Assembly (NCBI RefSeq): GCF_003002815.1
Contig: NZ_PVTF01000002.1
Location: 744,001 to 808,000 of the forward strand
DNA: 64,000 nucleotides
Direction: 5' to 3'
Origin: Umezawaea tangerina
Lineage (GTDB): Bacteria > Actinomycetota > Actinomycetes > Mycobacteriales > Pseudonocardiaceae
Shown: in pieces, positions 1-7,793 of the stretch
How positions within the stretch are numbered: position 1 is the stretch's first letter
Layout: every line of letters starts with the position of its first letter
The notes under the pieces: generated by a model
Databases searched by the model: none
What the model saw: the letters and a program-made list of their open reading frames with translations, nothing else
What the model was told of the DNA's origin: nothing
Made by a program: the position numbers and the translations under genes

Positions 1-1
1 G

Positions 2-463
2 GTGATCATCTCGGCGGGCTCCGCCATCGCGCTGGGCACCTACCTCGGCGGCTGGCGGATCATCCGCACGATGGGCAAGGGCATCACCGACATCGAGAGC
101 CCGCAGGGGTTCTCCGCCGAGACCAGCGCCGCCGCCGTCATCCTCACCTCGTCTCAGCTGGGCTTCGCGCTGTCCACGACGCACGTCTGCTCCGGCGGCG
201 TGATCGGCGCCGGGGTCGGCAAGCGGCTGGCCGAGGTGCGCTGGGGCGTGGCCGGGCGGATGGCGGTCGCCTGGCTGCTCACCCTCCCCGCCGCGGCCGT
301 CGTGGGCGCGCTGGCCGGTGAGCTGGCCGCGCAGGGCACCGTCGGCACGATCGTGGTGGCGCTCGCCGCCGTCGCGGTCGCCGCCGGGTGCTACGCCGCC
401 TCGCGCCGCGACCCCGTGGGCGCGCACAACGTCAACGACGTGCCCGCGCACGCCACCGTCTGA
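2..463 (+). CDS. Inorganic phosphate permease (PiT family), C-terminal part
   Basis: This is the 3' end of a gene that begins before the window; about 153 residues are visible. The sequence is mostly membrane helices broken by the segment GFSAETSAAAVILTSSQLG and then ALSTTHVCSGGVIGAGVGKR. That matches the second signature half of PiT permeases, where a conserved S/T-T-H motif precedes the last helices. PiT proteins import phosphate, often as a metal-phosphate complex, using the cation gradient. The tail is short and polar (DPVGAHNVNDVPAHATV). The small membrane-protein gene starts 15 nt downstream and is probably in the same operon. The family call is solid; the exact substrate is inferred. 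Confidence 0.85.
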   Translation: MIISAGSAIALGTYLGGWRIIRTMGKGITDIESPQGFSAETSAAAVILTSSQLGFALSTTHVCSGGVIGAGVGKRLAEVRWGVAGRMAVAWLLTLPAAAVVGALAGELAAQGTVGTIVVALAAVAVAAGCYAASRRDPVGAHNVNDVPAHATV

Positions 464-477
464 GCGAGGAGCCGACC

Positions 478-702
478 GTGCACGTGAACTGGAGCGCACT
501 GGGCGGGGTCTTCCTCGTCGCGCTGACCGCGGCCGTCGGGATGGTCGTGCTGTTCTCGCTGGGGATCGTCGCGCTGGACCGCCGGAGCAGCGCGGTGGCC
601 GAGCGGCGTCCGGCGGGCGCGGCGACGGCGACGTCCGCGCTGTGCTTCCTGGCCTGCACCGCGGTCATCGTCTACGGCCTGTACCTGGTCGTCGTGCGCT
701 GA
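478..702 (+). CDS. Small two-helix membrane protein downstream of the phosphate permease
   Basis: A 74-residue protein with GTG start at 478, preceded by a GAGGAG ribosome site. It has two hydrophobic segments, roughly residues 8-30 (FLVALTAAVGMVVLFSLGIVAL) and 50-72 (ALCFLACTAVIVYGLYLVVV), joined by a short basic, Ala-rich loop. It has no recognisable enzymatic motif. Small membrane proteins of this form often sit directly after PiT permease genes in actinomycetes, so a role beside the transporter is plausible but is inferred only from position. It is shorter than most neighbours but has normal codon use. Confidence 0.7.
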   Translation: MHVNWSALGGVFLVALTAAVGMVVLFSLGIVALDRRSSAVAERRPAGAATATSALCFLACTAVIVYGLYLVVVR

Positions 703-709
703 ACGGCGG

Positions 710-1555
710 TCAGGCCATCCGGAGCAGGCCTTCGCGGACCCGTTCGAGCAGCTCGCGGCTCGGCCTGGTGTCCACGGTGGACGGATGCTGGTCGACCACG
801 ATCAGGCCCGCCTCGATGGCGTCGGCGATGAGCACGCGCGCGACGCCGAGCGGGGCGTTGAGGTAGGCCGACACCTCCGCGACCGACTGCGGCGCGTTCA
901 CGCACAGGTTGCAGATCAGGGCTGTGTCCGCGGTGATGCCGGGGTTGCCCGGCTCGCGCTCGTGCAGCCTGGTGACCGACAGCATGGTCTCCAAGCGCAG
1001 GTCGTGGCCCTGGTTGACCCGGCCGTGCGTGCGGATGTAGGGCCGCACCACCAGGTCGTCGTCGGCCCACACGGCGTCCGAGTCGGTCGCGCCACCCGGC
1101 GGCCTGCTGGGTTCGGGGCGCGGTCGGTCCACGACCGGTTCGAGGTTCACCGCGGTGAAGGCCTCCCACGAGTCCTCCGCAGCGGGCGGGCGCGGCGGCA
1201 GCACCGGGGCGGGCGGCTCGACCGGCTCCTCGGTGAAGGCGCCCCACACCGGTTCCAGGTTCGTCTTGGTGAACGCGTTCCACTCGGAGGGCGGTTCGGG
1301 TTCGACGGGCAGGCCGGGAGGCGGGCGGTCGACGGGCGACTTGGTCTTGGCGAACGCCTCGAACAGGTGCGGGCGGCGGACGGGCGGCTCCGGCGTCGGC
1401 GGGGGCGTCGGCTCGGGTTCCGGCTCCGGCTCGGGCTCCGGTCGGGACTGCTGCTGCGGGCAGGGGCGGAAGTCGTTGTCGGCCCACTGCTGGTAGTCGG
1501 GCCACCCGCCGAAGGCCAGCGGGTGGAACTTGGGTTTCTTCGCGCGCTTGCTCAT
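710..1555 (-). CDS. DUF742 domain protein with Pro/Glu-rich, WxAFT-repeat N-terminus
   Basis: 281 residues. The C-terminal ~115 residues (VVRPYIRTHGRV ... DLRLETMLSVT ... LICNLCVNAPQSVAEVSAYLNAPLGVARVLIADAIEAGLI) match DUF742, a winged-helix-like domain usually encoded in actinobacterial conservons with a sensor kinase, a roadblock protein and a small GTPase. None of those partners is next to this copy. The N-terminal ~165 residues are low complexity: a PEPEPEPEPEP run, then three related blocks (FEAFAKTK, WNAFTKTNLEPV, WEAFTAVNLEPV) separated by Pro-rich linkers. These look like short binding motifs on a disordered arm. The gene is convergent with the small membrane-protein gene. Domain identity is good; function is unknown. 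Confidence 0.75.
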   Translation of the reverse strand: MSKRAKKPKFHPLAFGGWPDYQQWADNDFRPCPQQQSRPEPEPEPEPEPTPPPTPEPPVRRPHLFEAFAKTKSPVDRPPPGLPVEPEPPSEWNAFTKTNLEPVWGAFTEEPVEPPAPVLPPRPPAAEDSWEAFTAVNLEPVVDRPRPEPSRPPGGATDSDAVWADDDLVVRPYIRTHGRVNQGHDLRLETMLSVTRLHEREPGNPGITADTALICNLCVNAPQSVAEVSAYLNAPLGVARVLIADAIEAGLIVVDQHPSTVDTRPSRELLERVREGLLRMA

Positions 1556-1592
1556 CGCGTCGCCGCGCCGTCGTCTTCCCCGGTCGTGCCGG

Positions 1593-2699
1593 TCAACGGC
1601 TTACCGCCTGCGGGGCGGCGTGCGCGGTGACCCGTCCCCCGCTCTCCACGTCGTCGTCCTTGCCCCGGCCGAACTTCAGCAGCGCGGCGGCCACGACGAA
1701 CGACACGATCGCCGCGGCGGCCACCCCGGCGATCACCGGCAGGTAGCCGCCCCTGGGGGTGACGGCCATCAGCGCGATGATGCTGCCCGGCGACGGCGTG
1801 GCGATGAGGCCGGCTCCGGTGGCGTTGAACACGAACACGCCCGTCGCGCCGCCCGCGATCGCGGCGAGGATCAGCCGCGGCGCGGCCAGCACGTACGGGA
1901 AGTAGATCTCGTGGATGCCGCCGAGGAAGTGGATGATGATCGCGCCGGGGGCGGTCGCCCGCGTCATCCGGTCGCCGAACAGCGAGCAGGCCAGCAGGAT
2001 GCCCAGACCCGGTCCGGGGTTGGTCTCCAGCAGGAAGTGGATCGCCTTGCCGGTCGCCGCCGCGTCCTCGACGCCCAGCGGTGCCAGCACGCCGTGGTTG
2101 ACGGCGTTGTTGAGGAACAGCACCTTCGCGGGCTCGATGATCAGCGACACCAGCGGCAGCAGGTGCTGGTCGACCACCCAGTGCACCCCGCTGCCCAGCG
2201 CCTTGGTCGCCACCTCGACGGCCGGGCCGATGCTGAGCATGCTGACCACCGCGAGCGCGCCGCCGATGATGCCCGCGCTGAAGTTGTCGACCAGCATCTT
2301 GAAGCCCGACGACGCCCGGTGGCCGATGTAGCGGTCGAACAGCTTGATCGCCAGGGCGCCGACCGGCCCCATGATCATGGCGCCGAAGAACATCGGGATG
2401 TCGGTGCCGACCACGATGCCGATCGTGGCCACCGCGCCGACCACACCGCCGCGGTGCTCGTGCACCAACCGGCCGCCGGTGTAGGCGATCAGGATCGGCA
2501 GCAGGACCCGGACCATGGGGTCGACCAACTGCGCCAGGGTGGGATTGGGCAGCCAGCCGTCGGGAATGAACAGCGCCGTGATCAATCCCCACGCGATGAA
2601 AGCGCCGATGTTCGGCATGACGATGCTCGCCAGGTGCCCGCCGAGCCGCTGCACGGTCATCCTGGTCGACCGGCTGGAGGATTGATCTTCGTTGATCAT
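1593..2699 (-). CDS. mtlA: PTS system mannitol-type permease, EIIC component
   Basis: 368 residues, almost all membrane helices. It reads like the IIC domain of mannitol permeases: MTVQRLGGHLASIVMPNIGAFIAWGLITALFIPDGWLPN near the start, then GGRLVHEHRGGVVGAVATIG, GTDIPMFFGAMIMGP, LFLNNAVNHG and FLGGIHEIYFPYV, which contains the GI-x-E substrate signature. It would carry the sugar alcohol through the membrane while a separate EIIB/EIIA phosphorylates it. No EIIB or EIIA domain is fused (E. coli MtlA has all three in about 640 residues) and none is encoded nearby. A GAGGGAAG sequence lies upstream of ATG 2699. Substrate specificity is by family resemblance only. Confidence 0.85.
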   Translation of the reverse strand: MINEDQSSSRSTRMTVQRLGGHLASIVMPNIGAFIAWGLITALFIPDGWLPNPTLAQLVDPMVRVLLPILIAYTGGRLVHEHRGGVVGAVATIGIVVGTDIPMFFGAMIMGPVGALAIKLFDRYIGHRASSGFKMLVDNFSAGIIGGALAVVSMLSIGPAVEVATKALGSGVHWVVDQHLLPLVSLIIEPAKVLFLNNAVNHGVLAPLGVEDAAATGKAIHFLLETNPGPGLGILLACSLFGDRMTRATAPGAIIIHFLGGIHEIYFPYVLAAPRLILAAIAGGATGVFVFNATGAGLIATPSPGSIIALMAVTPRGGYLPVIAGVAAAAIVSFVVAAALLKFGRGKDDDVESGGRVTAHAAPQAVSR

Positions 2700-3629
2700 G
2701 GGTTCACGTACTTCCCTCGGCGCTGGTCAGCAGGTGCGGGCTCAGGCATCGCCGGCGAATCTAGTGCCGCGCCTCGGACACGGTCAATGAAAGATCTTGG
2801 AATGTTGCAACGGCGGACGACATTCAGGGGTGGGCGCGAGAACAAGCGTCCATTGTGGTGAATCTCGAATAGGGGTCCGATGTTGTTTCCGGGGTTGACG
2901 AAGCACGTCCCGGCCCATATATAGGGGTGCCACCCGCGGATCAGGGGTTGTGCGCGCGGACGGGAAAGTCCACGCTTCAAACGGTTTCACCCCGGCTCCG
3001 CCCGCGACCGTCCGCGCCGGACGGTCAGGCCCCGCGGCGCGCTCGCGCCGACGGCGGCGCCTCCCGTGGTGGACAACAGGGTCCCGGCACCGCGGTCGAG
3101 CGTGCCGGGCAGTGCTGCCCGGTTCGCGTCGACCGCGCCCAGCAGACCCAGCTCCACCGAGGGGCGTTCCCGGCAACGGACTTGGTGCACAGCAGTGAGG
3201 GCAGCACGACATCCGTTGGCGCGCAACGGATGTCACCACCCGCTGCGTACCGGAGGGTCGCGACGGCGTTCCTGGCCACCACGCCGGAACACAACCGGAT
3301 GGCACCCCCGCACCGGTGCGGCCCGTGGGCGTCGCCGGAAAACCTGTTGCCCGACGACCCGCGGTTGAGCATCCTGCCGACATGGGCCGGTGAGTGGTGA
3401 CGCACGTGCGGGACGACGACGAGGGCTAGGCGCCTCGTCGATCCCGGCGTGCCCGCTCGAGGTCCGCATCGCGGTCCTCCACATCCGTGGCGTCGTCTCC
3501 GACGTCGCGCGAGCCGACGTGCCCCGCCCCCGTGCGCGGCCGTCCACCACCTGATCCCGCAGGAGCCGCGGCGCGCGGTCGAACGCACACCCGCGCCGTC
3601 CTCCGCACACCGAGGGACCGAACACGACC
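2700..3629. other. 930-bp intergenic stretch upstream of mtlA
   Basis: No intact gene is evident. The first ~230 bp nearest mtlA are clearly less GC-rich than the surroundings and include an AT-rich run (CCATATATAGGGG, near 2915-2928), so the mtlA promoter probably lies there. The middle contains a probable short-chain dehydrogenase remnant (2987-3226, separate entry). The rest, up to the DUF1062 start at 3630, has open frames in several phases but none with convincing protein character. Confidence 0.5.
2987..3226 (-). pseudogene. Probable remnant of a short-chain dehydrogenase gene
   Basis: One minus-strand frame reads ELGLLGAVDANRAALPGTLDRG followed by AGTLLSTTGGAAVG. This resembles the middle of SDR oxidoreductases, where a helix (VN-hxGxhxxhRAhLPxMLxRG) leads into the beta-5 strand GTLLFTTGG. 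No Rossmann glycine motif, YxxxK or full-length frame surrounds it, and the sequence turns Arg-rich on both sides. It therefore looks like a decayed fragment of about 35 recognisable residues. The call rests on that short resemblance only. Confidence 0.35.
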
Positions 3630-4226
3630 ATGGAAGACCAACGCGGTATCCGCGTGCCCACCGCCGTCGACCGGAAAGCGCTGTGGGTGGTCAGGGAGCT
3701 CCGCCTGCCCACCATCGTCAAGACCTGCGTGTCGTGCCGCACCTCGCGCCACCACCCCACGGGCAAGTTCCGGGTGAACGCGAGCGGCAAGCTGCTCGAC
3801 GTCTGGATGCTGATCGGCTGCGAGCGGTGCGGCCGCACGTCGAAGATCCCCGTCCACGAACGCGTCCACGTCCAGTCGCTGCGGCACGAGCGGCTGCTGC
3901 GGTTCGAGGCCAACGACCCGGTGCTGGTGCGGGAGCTGGCCGTGGACGCGGCGCTGGCGGGCCGGACCGGGTACCGGCTCGACTGGGGCGGTACGTGGGA
4001 GCTGGAGACGGACCTGCCGTTCCACGACCTCGGGGAACCTGTGTCGCTCCAGGTCCTCGTCCGGTTCGAGCTGCCCGCACCCGTCCGGGTCGACAAGCTG
4101 CTGACGGCCGGGTTCGGCCTCGGCCGACCCGCGGTGCGGGCCCTGGTCGACGCCGGCCGGATCCGCCTGCCGGTGGCCGTGGACGCGAAGGCCCGCGAGG
4201 ACTTCACCTTCCTCGTCCTGGGCTGA
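3630..4226 (+). CDS. DUF1062 domain protein
   Basis: 198 residues from ATG 3630. An N-terminal segment carries two CxxC-like pairs (TCVSC near residue 32 and GCERCGRTSKIPVHERV near residue 62), which suggests a small zinc ribbon. The middle is charged and helical. The C-terminal ~60 residues (VRVDKLLTAGFGLGRPAVRALVDAGRIRLP) resemble an S4-like RNA-binding fold. This order is typical of DUF1062 proteins, whose function is not established. RNA binding is inferred from the S4-like tail. It is a single gene, convergent with the glycosidase gene, with a stem-loop between them. Confidence 0.7.
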   Translation: MEDQRGIRVPTAVDRKALWVVRELRLPTIVKTCVSCRTSRHHPTGKFRVNASGKLLDVWMLIGCERCGRTSKIPVHERVHVQSLRHERLLRFEANDPVLVRELAVDAALAGRTGYRLDWGGTWELETDLPFHDLGEPVSLQVLVRFELPAPVRVDKLLTAGFGLGRPAVRALVDAGRIRLPVAVDAKAREDFTFLVLG

Positions 4227-4233
4227 GGCAGGA

Positions 4234-4271
4234 GTGCGGCGGTTCCCGCGCAGGGACGGGAGCCGCCGCAC
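4234..4271. terminator. Bidirectional stem-loop terminator
   Basis: Arms at 4234-4248 and 4257-4271 pair over 15 bp with one G-T type mismatch and an 8-nt loop. It lies between the stop codons of the convergent DUF1062 and glycosidase genes, 8 nt past each. There is no T-run, as is common in high-GC actinomycetes. Confidence 0.65.
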
Positions 4272-4279
4272 CCCGGCGC

Positions 4280-6457
4280 TCAGCGCCGGTAGACGCCGAG
4301 CTCGTAGAGCGCGTAGCCCCACGCGGTGCCGCGCTGGGTGGCGTTGACGCGGACGTAGCGGGCCGTGGCCGTCACGTCGACGTCGTCCGCCCCGCCGTCA
4401 CCGGTCGTGGTGGCGTACAGGTCGCGCCATGTGTTGCCGTCGTCGGAGGCCTGGATCTGGTAGGCCTTGCCGAACGCCGCCTCCCAGATCAGCTGGACGT
4501 GGTTGAACGTCTGGACCGAGCCGAGGTCGACCCTGATCCACTGCGGGTCGCTCCAGTCGCTGGCCCACCGGGTCGTGGCGTTGCCGTCGGTGGCCCGCTC
4601 CGGCGGGTACGGGGCGCCGTCGCCGACCTGCTGGTAGGACGAGGCCGTGGTCGGCTTGCCCACCGCGATGTTCGTGCCCTGCACCGGCGGCGGGACCACT
4701 CGGAAGGACTTGGTCTCGATGCCGATGTTGCCCTTGCCGTCCCTGGCGTACAGGTACACCTTCCACACGCCCAGCATCTGCGGGGCGGTCACCGTGAACG
4801 GGCCGTTGCCGGTGAACGCCGCGGAGATGATGCCGCCCGCGCCGTTGATGTACTTGCTGTTCAGCCCGATCGTGTAGCTGATCGGGTCGCCGTTGGGGTC
4901 GCTCACGTTGGCGGACAGGGTGAACGTGCCGCCCGCCGGGACGTCGGTGGTGCGGCTCAGCGCCATGTTCGTGATGACCGGCGGGGTGTTGGCCGCCGCC
5001 GCGCCGCCGTACATCTGCCGCACCGCGTAGTAGGACAGCCGCTTCTCGCCGTTGGGGATCAGGTTGAACCACACGCCGCCGAAGTCGCCCTCGGTGCCGT
5101 AGTGGAACAGCGTGGCGCCCAGCGCGACACCGGTGTGGCCGGTGATGCAGTTCCACGCGCGGAGGTACCCGTCGCGCTTGGCCACGTCGGTCGGCTCGGT
5201 CGGGACGCCGTTGGCGTCGTTGGGGACCTCCCACTCACCGGCCGGGCCGCCCTCGGTGACGATGTAGGGCTTGGTGTAGCCGCCGTTGATCCAGTCCTGC
5301 CTGACGTTGCACACGGCGTTGTAGGCGTTGACCGAGTACAGGTCGAGGTCGGGCGCGTTCGCCTTGAGGTAGGGCCACGCCCCGGTCCACGCGTCGGTGT
5401 TGGTGACGGGGTGGTTCGCGTCGATCGCGTGGATGGCGCGGGCCGCGTCGTTGACGAAGCGGGCGTAGGCGTTGCGCTGGTTCTCCAGCTCGGTGCCGGA
5501 GAAGCAGTTCTGCATGCCGAGGATGGACTCGTTGCCGACGTTCCACATCAGCACGCCCTGGTGGGCCTTGTACTCGGTGACCCAGCGCTGGATCTCGGAG
5601 AGCATGTTCGCCTTGTACGTGGCGTCGGTGACGTAGTTGACGCAGCCGCCGCTGCCGGGACCGCCGCCCGGTTGCAGCCAGAAGCCCGCGACGACCTTGA
5701 CGCCGTTGGCGGCCGCGGCGTCGAACAGCGGCTTGCTGCCCGCGTCGGTGCCCCAGGTGCGGATCGTGTTGACGCCCATGGCCTTCACGTCGGGCATCCG
5801 GCTCGCGGCCTCGGAGACCGGGGGTCCCCAGGTGAGGCCCTTGACCACGTAGGGCGCGCCGTCGACGGAGAGCTGCCAGTTGCCCTGCGTGCCGGTCACC
5901 CTGGTGATGCCGGGTCCGCCGCCGGGGTTGCCGGGGTTGTTCCCGCCGCCGGGCGTGCCGCTGACCTGGAACTCCCACAGGGAGTAGCCGTAGCCGTTGG
6001 CGCGCTGGGTGCCGAGCATCCGCACGTACCGGCCGCTGCCGGACACCGCGAGGGTCTGCGTGCCGCCGGGGCCCGTGGTGGTGCTGTAGACCGAGCGCCA
6101 GTCCTGCGCGTTGTCGGAGACCTGGATCTGGAACGCCGTGGCGTAGGCCGCCTCCCAGCGCAGCACGACCTCGCTGATGGTGGCCGTGGACCCGAGGTCG
6201 ACCTGCAGCCACTGCGGGTCGCTGAACGTGCTGCTCCAGCGGGTGTTCAGGTCGCCGTCGACGGCGGCGGCGGGAGCGGTGCCCGCACCCTCGCTCGTCG
6301 AGGCCGTCGCGGGTTTGCCCTGGGACAGCAGGGTGGCGGCCTGGGCCGGGTTCGCCGTGGCCACGAGGCAGCCGAGGAACACGGCCAGCAGCGCGACCAG
6401 GGCGAGCGGACGGGTTCGCCTGCGCCGCAGGGGTGCGTCGGGCGGATCGGTGCGCAT
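4280..6457 (-). CDS. Secreted GH2-like glycoside hydrolase flanked by two F5/8-type carbohydrate-binding domains
   Basis: 725 residues from ATG 6457, chosen over an upstream ATG because GGAGATGTC sits just before it and a normal signal peptide follows (RRRRTRPLALVALLAVFLGC...ANPAQAA). Order: signal peptide; discoidin/F5-8C domain (~45-170); TIM-barrel hydrolase (~190-490) with GVNTIRTWGTDAG, MWNVGNES (Asn-Glu acid/base) and IVTEGGPAGEWE (candidate nucleophile Glu); an Ig-like module (PPVITNMALSRTTDV...DPNGDPISY); and a second F5-8C domain at the C-terminus. This fits an extracellular clan-A glycosidase acting on a polysaccharide such as a beta-glucan; the exact substrate cannot be read. It is divergent from the DUF1996 gene across two identical palindromic operators. 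Confidence 0.85.
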   Translation of the reverse strand: MRTDPPDAPLRRRRTRPLALVALLAVFLGCLVATANPAQAATLLSQGKPATASTSEGAGTAPAAAVDGDLNTRWSSTFSDPQWLQVDLGSTATISEVVLRWEAAYATAFQIQVSDNAQDWRSVYSTTTGPGGTQTLAVSGSGRYVRMLGTQRANGYGYSLWEFQVSGTPGGGNNPGNPGGGPGITRVTGTQGNWQLSVDGAPYVVKGLTWGPPVSEAASRMPDVKAMGVNTIRTWGTDAGSKPLFDAAAANGVKVVAGFWLQPGGGPGSGGCVNYVTDATYKANMLSEIQRWVTEYKAHQGVLMWNVGNESILGMQNCFSGTELENQRNAYARFVNDAARAIHAIDANHPVTNTDAWTGAWPYLKANAPDLDLYSVNAYNAVCNVRQDWINGGYTKPYIVTEGGPAGEWEVPNDANGVPTEPTDVAKRDGYLRAWNCITGHTGVALGATLFHYGTEGDFGGVWFNLIPNGEKRLSYYAVRQMYGGAAAANTPPVITNMALSRTTDVPAGGTFTLSANVSDPNGDPISYTIGLNSKYINGAGGIISAAFTGNGPFTVTAPQMLGVWKVYLYARDGKGNIGIETKSFRVVPPPVQGTNIAVGKPTTASSYQQVGDGAPYPPERATDGNATTRWASDWSDPQWIRVDLGSVQTFNHVQLIWEAAFGKAYQIQASDDGNTWRDLYATTTGDGGADDVDVTATARYVRVNATQRGTAWGYALYELGVYRR

Positions 6458-6527
6458 GACATCTCCTACCTGGGGTGGGGACCGCGCCGGCATGAGCTAC
6501 CCGTTCCCCCGGCAGCGGGGACCGATG

Positions 6528-6541
6528 GGAGAGCGCTCTCC
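6528..6541. promoter_or_regulatory. 14-bp palindromic operator, copy 1
   Basis: GGAGAGCGCTCTCC is a perfect 14-bp palindrome centred on the CpG typical of LacI/GalR operators; the Streptomyces CebR box TGGGAGCGCTCCCA is similar. It lies 71 bp upstream of the glycosidase start on the minus strand. Confidence 0.75.
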
Positions 6542-6667
6542 GGTGAGCCCTGAGTGTTACGAGGAGGTGTCGGAGATGTCAAGCAATCTACCTGCGAAAT
6601 TACGACCGGAACACGCCAGGAGCGGTTCTCCGAGCTTGACAGGCACAGGAGACGGTCACATCCTGTG

Positions 6668-6681
6668 GGAGAGCGCTCTCC
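6668..6681. promoter_or_regulatory. 14-bp palindromic operator, copy 2
   Basis: The same 14-bp palindrome GGAGAGCGCTCTCC, 140 bp centre-to-centre from copy 1 and 63 bp upstream of the DUF1996 gene start. Each divergent gene thus has its own copy. A LacI-family repressor responding to a sugar is the likely ligand; no lacI gene lies in the window. Confidence 0.75.
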
Positions 6682-6743
6682 AAGCCCACCGCTCCAGGTT
6701 CGCACCGCGATCCGGCGGTGCTCCTCTCCCTGCAGGAGGATCC

Positions 6744-7667
6744 GTGATCCGCAGACTCTCGCTCTTCTCGGCGGGTGTGGCCGCGATGCTGGCCGCGTCC
6801 GCACTCGTCAGCTCGGGCGTCACCGCCCAGGCCGACACGCTCGTCACCCACCACGAGTTCCAGACGAACTGCTCGGTGACCAAGCACGCCCCCGACGACC
6901 CCATCGTGCTGCCGAACCTCCCCGGCGCCTCGCACGACCACACGTTCATCGGCAACAAGACGACCAACGCGAGCACGACGCTCCCGTCGCTGCTCGCGCC
7001 CGGCGCGTACGCCACGTCGTGCGTGAACCCCGACGACCTCTCGGCGTACTGGTTCCCGACCGTCTACAAGGGCGACCAGCCCTACCTGCCGAACTTCGCC
7101 CAGGTCGTCTACTACAAGTCCGGCATCCTGGACTACCAGGCGGTCCGCCCGTTCCCGCAGGGGCTGCGGTACGTGGTCGGCAGCGTGAACGCGACCCAGG
7201 ACCAGTTCCGCACCGCGCCCGGCGCCGTCGAGGGCTGGGAGTGCGGCAACAGCTCGAAGAACTGGGACTTCCCGGCCAACTGCCCGGTCGGCTCCCAGCT
7301 CAACATCCGCTACCAGGCCCCGAGCTGCTGGAACGGGGTCGACCTCGACACCGCCGACCACAAGAGCCACATGGCCTACCCGGTCAACGGGGTCTGCCCG
7401 GCCAGCCACCCCCGGCCGGTGCCGATGCTCGAGTTCAAGATCGCCTTCCCGGTGGACGGCGACATGTCGGCCGTGCGCCTGGCGAGCGGCCGCGGCTACT
7501 CGTGGCACTACGACTTCTTCAACGCCTGGGACGTGCCCACGCTGGCGGCGCTGGTGAGCCACTGCATCAACGGCGGCCTGCAGTGCAACCCGAAGGGCTT
7601 CGACCTGTACAAGCCCGACCGCGGTCAGGTGCTCGGCGACAACTACCGCCTGCCCGGCAGGCCCTGA
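6744..7667 (+). CDS. Secreted DUF1996 domain protein
   Basis: 307 residues from GTG 6744, with AGGAGGA four nt upstream. A signal peptide (MIRRLSLFSAGVAAMLAASALVSS...AQA) precedes a single globular domain of the DUF1996 type: THHEFQTNCSVTKHAPDDP, GASHDHTFIGN, TTLPSLLAPGAYATSC, AYWFPTVY, GWECGNS and CWNGVDLD. Such proteins are exported by fungi and actinomycetes and often accompany polysaccharide-degrading enzymes; biochemical function is not established. Several paired Cys suggest disulfides. It shares a divergent control region with the GH2-like enzyme and is followed by a strong stem-loop. Confidence 0.85.
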   Translation: MIRRLSLFSAGVAAMLAASALVSSGVTAQADTLVTHHEFQTNCSVTKHAPDDPIVLPNLPGASHDHTFIGNKTTNASTTLPSLLAPGAYATSCVNPDDLSAYWFPTVYKGDQPYLPNFAQVVYYKSGILDYQAVRPFPQGLRYVVGSVNATQDQFRTAPGAVEGWECGNSSKNWDFPANCPVGSQLNIRYQAPSCWNGVDLDTADHKSHMAYPVNGVCPASHPRPVPMLEFKIAFPVDGDMSAVRLASGRGYSWHYDFFNAWDVPTLAALVSHCINGGLQCNPKGFDLYKPDRGQVLGDNYRLPGRP

Positions 7668-7754
7668 CACCACCGTCCTGTTCGGACGGCAGGCGGGACA
7701 CCCGCCGCGGCGGGATGAGTGGACCGCATCCCGCCGCGGGCGGAGGTCGCGACG

Positions 7755-7786
7755 ACAGGCCGGTGGGCTTCAGCCCACCGGCCTGT
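7755..7786. terminator. Perfect 15-bp bidirectional terminator
   Basis: Arms 7755-7769 and 7772-7786 are perfectly complementary over 15 bp with a 2-nt spacer, between the convergent DUF1996 and NmrA-like genes. A second weaker inverted repeat (around 7700-7742, ccgccgcggcggg type) precedes it. Confidence 0.8.
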
Positions 7787-7793
7787 CCGCGTC

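Noticed and set aside
3449-6553. A 1,034-codon plus-strand frame antisense to the GH2-like glycosidase
   Set aside because: The opposite strand encodes a coherent secreted multidomain glycosidase with signal peptide and ribosome site; this frame has none of these.
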